Source: Ignavibacteriaceae bacterium (GTDB taxonomy: Bacteria; Bacteroidota; Ignavibacteria; Ignavibacteriales; Ignavibacteriaceae). Taken from it: DNA of 7,853 nt. Under the pieces are notes generated by a model, which saw only the letters and a program-made list of their open reading frames with translations, was not told the origin of the DNA and ran no database searches. Each line of letters begins with the position of its first letter. Position 1 is the stretch's first letter. Shown piece after piece: positions 4,591-7,853 of the stretch. Location of the stretch: positions 1-7,853 of the forward strand of contig JARLHB010000544.1 of NCBI GenBank assembly GCA_031292465.1, in the 5' to 3' direction. A program made the position numbers and the translations under genes.

Positions 4591-7218
4591 TTATAAGTTA
4601 TCTTTCTTAATTGAAATTAATACCTTTTGAATATTTTCAGCGTAAGGCTTTGCCGGCAATATTTGTTCATTTGTAACCGATATACTTTTTATCTCTGTGG
4701 CCTTCAGTTCTTTATCAGCAATAATCCATGAGCTGATTTTACCATTTGTTTTACTCTTGAAGCTGATTTTGTAACTAACCTTGTTTTCACCCTGTTTCAA
4801 ATCCGTCAGAGCCCAAAACCATTTCCCGTTTTCTTCTTCAACCTGCAATTTTTCAGATACTCCGTTTACATTAATTTCCATATCGGGTTTTAATTCTTTC
4901 TGCAATTTTGTATCCGGTTCCAGAAGAAAAGCAAACTTTGTATTATTGTAGCCGGAAGGAATATTAACATTAACGTTTGATTCGTAAACATTACCCTTAT
5001 TAATAGCCTGTGTATTTTTATCAAACATTATCTTAGAAACTGATCCTTTTGTTTTTGCCGTACCAATGATTTTAGAACCGACAGTTTTTATATTCGCCGG
5101 CTCTCCATAAACAATTAGATTATTATTGTTAACTGAATACCTTATACCTACCGGTAAATTTTTATCTATTTTATTTGACGGTATAAGTTCAGCAGTCAGG
5201 ACTTCATAACCATCCAGATTTACCTTTATTTCCTGGTTGATTCCCACCGGGTTAGGCAAAATCATATTATAAGGATAAATTATTTTAACAAAATATTTTT
5301 CAGACTCATTTACTTCGCCAAGGTCCGGAGATAATTTAATTTTTACTTCCTTCATATCAACATTCGGGTTTCTTAATAATAATATGCCCTTATCATTTGT
5401 CAGATGGATATAACCATACGGCTCACGTTTTAACGGCTCACCCAGAATCATTTTTGTTTTTTCAAGTACATCCTTATTTGCTTTTGCCCATTTTATGGAA
5501 CTTGCAATTGCATTCCATTCATTATCCGACAATAAATCCGGGGAGACATACAGTTCCCACATCATTACCCCCCTGCCGAAGTACATCATAATTTCATTTG
5601 TAAAGGAATCAAGCAATTCATCTTTCCCGCCAAGGAAATTCAGCCTGCCTTTTATTATTCCATGCGTCATTAAACTTGACATAGGAAATAATAGTTGCTG
5701 CTTTTGAAGGTCATCCCAGAGCACTGCGTCTCTATAAGTAATTGATTTATCTCTGTCGTTTAAAGAAGGTACTTCTTCAGAATAAGCCCAATCTGCCCCC
5801 TGCATCCAGATACAGTCGGCATATTTCAACCACCAGGGGGAAAGCCATGTGCCGGTTGTAATATTCAAAAATATATTTGGATTAACTTTTCTTACCGAGT
5901 TCATAATATCAATATAAGTTGATACATAAGCTTCGCGTGAATAAACTCCCGGAAGATGTCCGTGGTTCAATTCATTGCATGCAAGAGGAAATCCGTCCCA
6001 TTTATAGTAGCCTATGTTGTATTCTTTTGTATAATCAACAAATGCTTTTTTAAATGCTGCTTTATAATTTGTACCGGCAAAGCATAAAAAGTCGCCTACT
6101 TTTTCATAGCCGTGCTCAAAGCCCCATTTTACGCGAATATCACGGTGATCATAACCGCAGAACGGAGAGGACCACATTCCCAGGCCGGTATGCGTATTTG
6201 CTAACGCACTTGTAAATGGCTTAAATCCGTTTGGAAATCTTGATGAATCAATGCCCCACATACTTTGATACTTATCCCATCCATCATCCAGAACAAATGC
6301 ATCAAGAGTAATGTTATATTTATCCGTCATGTATTTTTTGAATGTGTCTATTCTTGCTAATACGCTTTTTTCATTCATTACACTTTCGGAATCATTTACT
6401 ACTGCCGGGTTTCTGAAATCATACCATGAATTATAAAGTAAATACGGGCGCGTACCATTAATTTTAATTTTGTCTACATATTCCATAAAAGTTTGTTCAA
6501 GTTTTACAGAAGACGGCGATATGCCTATAATAGAAGTATTGCTTACATATGCATCCTTCTTTATGTTTTCTCCGACTACATACCCGCATCTAACTTTATT
6601 CCCGTCAATTTCATTGAATACAGTCGGATATTCCACTCCGAGAAAAATATCTTTATTAAATACCGGCTGGCCAAATTGAGCACGGGAAAAATCTTTAATG
6701 CTAAACGTCATTGATTCTACATAAATTTTATCAAGGAACTGAACTCCATATGATGAGTCAGATACTTCAATCCATTTCCTCATGTAAAAGTCACCCGGGA
6801 ATACTGTGTAATTGATATTCAGATAAAAGTCTTCAACTTCATGGCTAAAATGAAAATTAAGTGTTAGTTTCTTGCCGCCGTTTTCAAGTTCACTTTCTTT
6901 AAAGTCTGTATATTTAAAATCCTTTGCAGTAAGAATAACAGGGTTGTCTCCATGCTGCTCTTTGCCGTATGCAGGGCCTCCTCCTGCGGAGACAATCTGC
7001 AAAGCATATTCGTCTGATTTTACATCATAGTTTTGACCTGATACTTTATTTTCAATTTTTATTGTACCAACATTTTTTGCGGAGGTGTTTATTACTCTTT
7101 CAATAAATCTGTTTCCAATTTTTATTTGTTCTCCGTCTTTCTTTATATAAGCTGTATTTTGAGCCGTTAATACAGAAGTCATTATAAAAAATGATACCGC
7201 TAATATTTTTTTTAACAT
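4591..7218 (-). CDS. Secreted clan GH-D glycoside hydrolase (GH36/GH27-like, putative alpha-galactosidase)
   Basis: An 875-residue enzyme predicted to cleave alpha-linked galactose-like sugars outside the cytoplasm. Residues 1-19 are a Sec signal peptide (KK, a hydrophobic core, cleavage after LTA). Residues 20-250 look like the beta-rich N-terminal domain of GH36. The TIM barrel begins around 255 with PYLLYNSWYDFRNP, then VLDDGWD (309-315) and GLGMWSSPFCGY (345-356). YYKWDG (404-409) places the probable nucleophile at Asp408, as in the KWD motif of GH36. WWLKYAD (462-468) resembles the WRNFAD stretch of GH27 and points to Asp468 as acid/base, with Asp476 an alternative; the GH36 cysteine-glycine acid/base motif is absent. 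A small beta domain (about 590-690) is followed by roughly 185 extra residues of beta-sandwich character. Exact family and substrate are open: alpha-galactosidase, alpha-N-acetylgalactosaminidase or beta-L-arabinopyranosidase all fit the clan. The ATG at 7216-7218 has a modest AAGG 7 bases upstream. It heads the sugar-handling genes, 11 bases before the small membrane protein. Confidence 0.87.
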   Translation of the reverse strand: MLKKILAVSFFIMTSVLTAQNTAYIKKDGEQIKIGNRFIERVINTSAKNVGTIKIENKVSGQNYDVKSDEYALQIVSAGGGPAYGKEQHGDNPVILTAKDFKYTDFKESELENGGKKLTLNFHFSHEVEDFYLNINYTVFPGDFYMRKWIEVSDSSYGVQFLDKIYVESMTFSIKDFSRAQFGQPVFNKDIFLGVEYPTVFNEIDGNKVRCGYVVGENIKKDAYVSNTSIIGISPSSVKLEQTFMEYVDKIKINGTRPYLLYNSWYDFRNPAVVNDSESVMNEKSVLARIDTFKKYMTDKYNITLDAFVLDDGWDKYQSMWGIDSSRFPNGFKPFTSALANTHTGLGMWSSPFCGYDHRDIRVKWGFEHGYEKVGDFLCFAGTNYKAAFKKAFVDYTKEYNIGYYKWDGFPLACNELNHGHLPGVYSREAYVSTYIDIMNSVRKVNPNIFLNITTGTWLSPWWLKYADCIWMQGADWAYSEEVPSLNDRDKSITYRDAVLWDDLQKQQLLFPMSSLMTHGIIKGRLNFLGGKDELLDSFTNEIMMYFGRGVMMWELYVSPDLLSDNEWNAIASSIKWAKANKDVLEKTKMILGEPLKREPYGYIHLTNDKGILLLRNPNVDMKEVKIKLSPDLGEVNESEKYFVKIIYPYNMILPNPVGINQEIKVNLDGYEVLTAELIPSNKIDKNLPVGIRYSVNNNNLIVYGEPANIKTVGSKIIGTAKTKGSVSKIMFDKNTQAINKGNVYESNVNVNIPSGYNNTKFAFLLEPDTKLQKELKPDMEINVNGVSEKLQVEEENGKWFWALTDLKQGENKVSYKISFKSKTNGKISSWIIADKELKATEIKSISVTNEQILPAKPYAENIQKVLISIKKDNL

Positions 7219-7242
7219 TCTATCGCCTTAAAGTTTGATGTA

Positions 7243-7853
7243 TTAAAAGAAATCACTTTGCCAAAAGTTTAAATTTCTATCGCTAATTAATTCGTTTTTA
7301 ATTCCCGGGTTTAGTTTTTCATCAAGAAAGCAAACCATAAAATCTTTTTCATCTTTTAATGAGTAAGAGAATTTAGGATCCAGATTTGCCTCTTCCTTTT
7401 TAGTAAGAAGTAATTCAAATTCATCTGAACCGGTTATTGATGACAGGTTCTCTATCAATTTCGTCAGAACCGCTTTGTCCGCACCTTTGAAAGCATACTC
7501 AATTATTTCAACATAATTCTCTTTTTTGTTTGCCCGTATAAAACCTTTTAGTTCTTTATCCTGCTCGTAAACAAGAAATAAATCTTTATTTTCGCCGCTG
7601 AATTCAAATTGAGAAAGCCAGTATTTTTCATCCCTTACAATCGTTCCGGTTTTTCTGTTATTAAACTCACTATAAAGGTTAACCACGTTATTAAAATCTA
7701 TTGCATGATTAAATACCCTTATCCCGTTATGTTCTGCTCCTTTTACGGAAACTAAACGTGCAGTGGTCCTAAGAATAGTTTTGAAACCGAATTTCTCATA
7801 ATAGCTATTGATATGTGTAGTCAACATAGAAACAGGTATATCTTTGGAAGCTA
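7243..7853 (-). CDS. GNAT N-acetyltransferase, Eis-like, N-terminus cut by window edge
   Basis: The last 202 residues of an acetyl-CoA-dependent N-acetyltransferase; the frame stays open to the window edge, so the Met at 7825-7827 is internal and the true start is outside. Visible residues 1-23 end the first GNAT domain with the family's closing motif SYYEKFGFK (16-24). What follows matches the second GNAT-like half of Eis-type proteins: a strand and helix with FNHAIDFNNVVNLYSEF, the RKTGTIVRDEKYW linker, LFLVYEQDKELKGFIRA, and a helix FKGADKAVLTKLIENL. It ends FWQSDFF, like other members that finish in a short SCP2-like or beta tail. Substrate unknown; Eis-like enzymes acetylate amines, including lysines and aminoglycosides, but nothing here shows drug modification. 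It ends 24 bases before the hydrolase start, so it may share the transcript, yet it has no evident role in sugar use and could be an unrelated upstream neighbour. Confidence 0.82.
   Translation of the reverse strand, partial: ASKDIPVSMLTTHINSYYEKFGFKTILRTTARLVSVKGAEHNGIRVFNHAIDFNNVVNLYSEFNNRKTGTIVRDEKYWLSQFEFSGENKDLFLVYEQDKELKGFIRANKKENYVEIIEYAFKGADKAVLTKLIENLSSITGSDEFELLLTKKEEANLDPKFSYSLKDEKDFMVCFLDEKLNPGIKNELISDRNLNFWQSDFF

Noticed and set aside
2920..6714. Plus-strand open frames at 2920-3174, 5397-5591, 5495-5707, 6470-6679 and 6493-6714
   Set aside because: All are antisense to the symporter or the hydrolase, overlap each other in places, and have no ribosome binding site or recognisable domain.
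1677..7218. Classical Bacteroidota polysaccharide utilization locus
   Set aside because: No SusC/SusD pair, hybrid two-component sensor or ECF sigma/anti-sigma gene is present in the window; import is by a sodium symporter.
7225..7250. TTAA-flanked stretch before the hydrolase as a ROK operator
   Set aside because: The two halves do not form a real inverted repeat beyond the TTAA ends.
7219..7275. Possible promoter before the hydrolase (TTGGCA with a downstream TAATAC on the minus strand)
   Set aside because: The two elements are only about 13 bases apart, and no Bacteroidota-type TTTG/TAnnTTTG pair at proper spacing is present. In such AT-rich DNA this is expected by chance.

Overview
The window is AT-rich bacterial DNA carrying seven genes, all on the minus strand and packed almost without gaps, so it reads as one co-directional operon-like block (transcribed from high to low coordinates). 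The outer two genes are cut by the window edges. The Bacteroidota/Chlorobi-like flavour (a Sec signal ending in LTAQ on the secreted hydrolase, an SGLT-type symporter, a ROK repressor with a winged helix) together with some strong Shine-Dalgarno sites suggests a Bacteroidota-group bacterium, perhaps an Ignavibacteria-like lineage. That assignment is inference; no marker gene is present.

Layout in transcription order: (1) 7243-7853, the 3' part of a GNAT acetyltransferase of the two-domain Eis-like type; (2) 4591-7218, a secreted 875-residue clan GH-D (GH36/GH27-like) glycoside hydrolase with an extra C-terminal module; (3) 4448-4579, a 43-residue single-span membrane protein with a GGAGG ribosome binding site; (4) 2790-4433, a 547-residue SGLT-type sodium:solute symporter starting at TTG; (5) 1677-2786, a galactokinase-like GHMP kinase; (6) 805-1680, a sugar-phosphate nucleotidyltransferase whose ATG overlaps the kinase stop (ATGA); (7) 1-800, a ROK-family transcriptional regulator missing its C-terminus. 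Gaps between genes are 24, 11, 14, 3, -4 and 4 bases. No stretch over 300 bases is gene-free, and I see no RNA gene, CRISPR array, mobile element, long repeat or convincing terminator.

Read together, genes 2-7 form a coherent sugar scavenging and activation cassette. A hydrolase outside the cytoplasm would release a galactose-like sugar from an alpha-linked glycoside. The symporter, perhaps with the small membrane protein, would import it with sodium. The GHMP kinase would make the sugar-1-phosphate, and the coupled nucleotidyltransferase would convert this to an NDP-sugar. The ROK protein would sense the sugar. The kinase plus pyrophosphorylase pair in place of a Leloir GalT/GalE set is the most interesting point. 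The exact sugar (galactose, GalNAc, L-arabinose or another galacto-configured sugar) cannot be decided from sequence alone.
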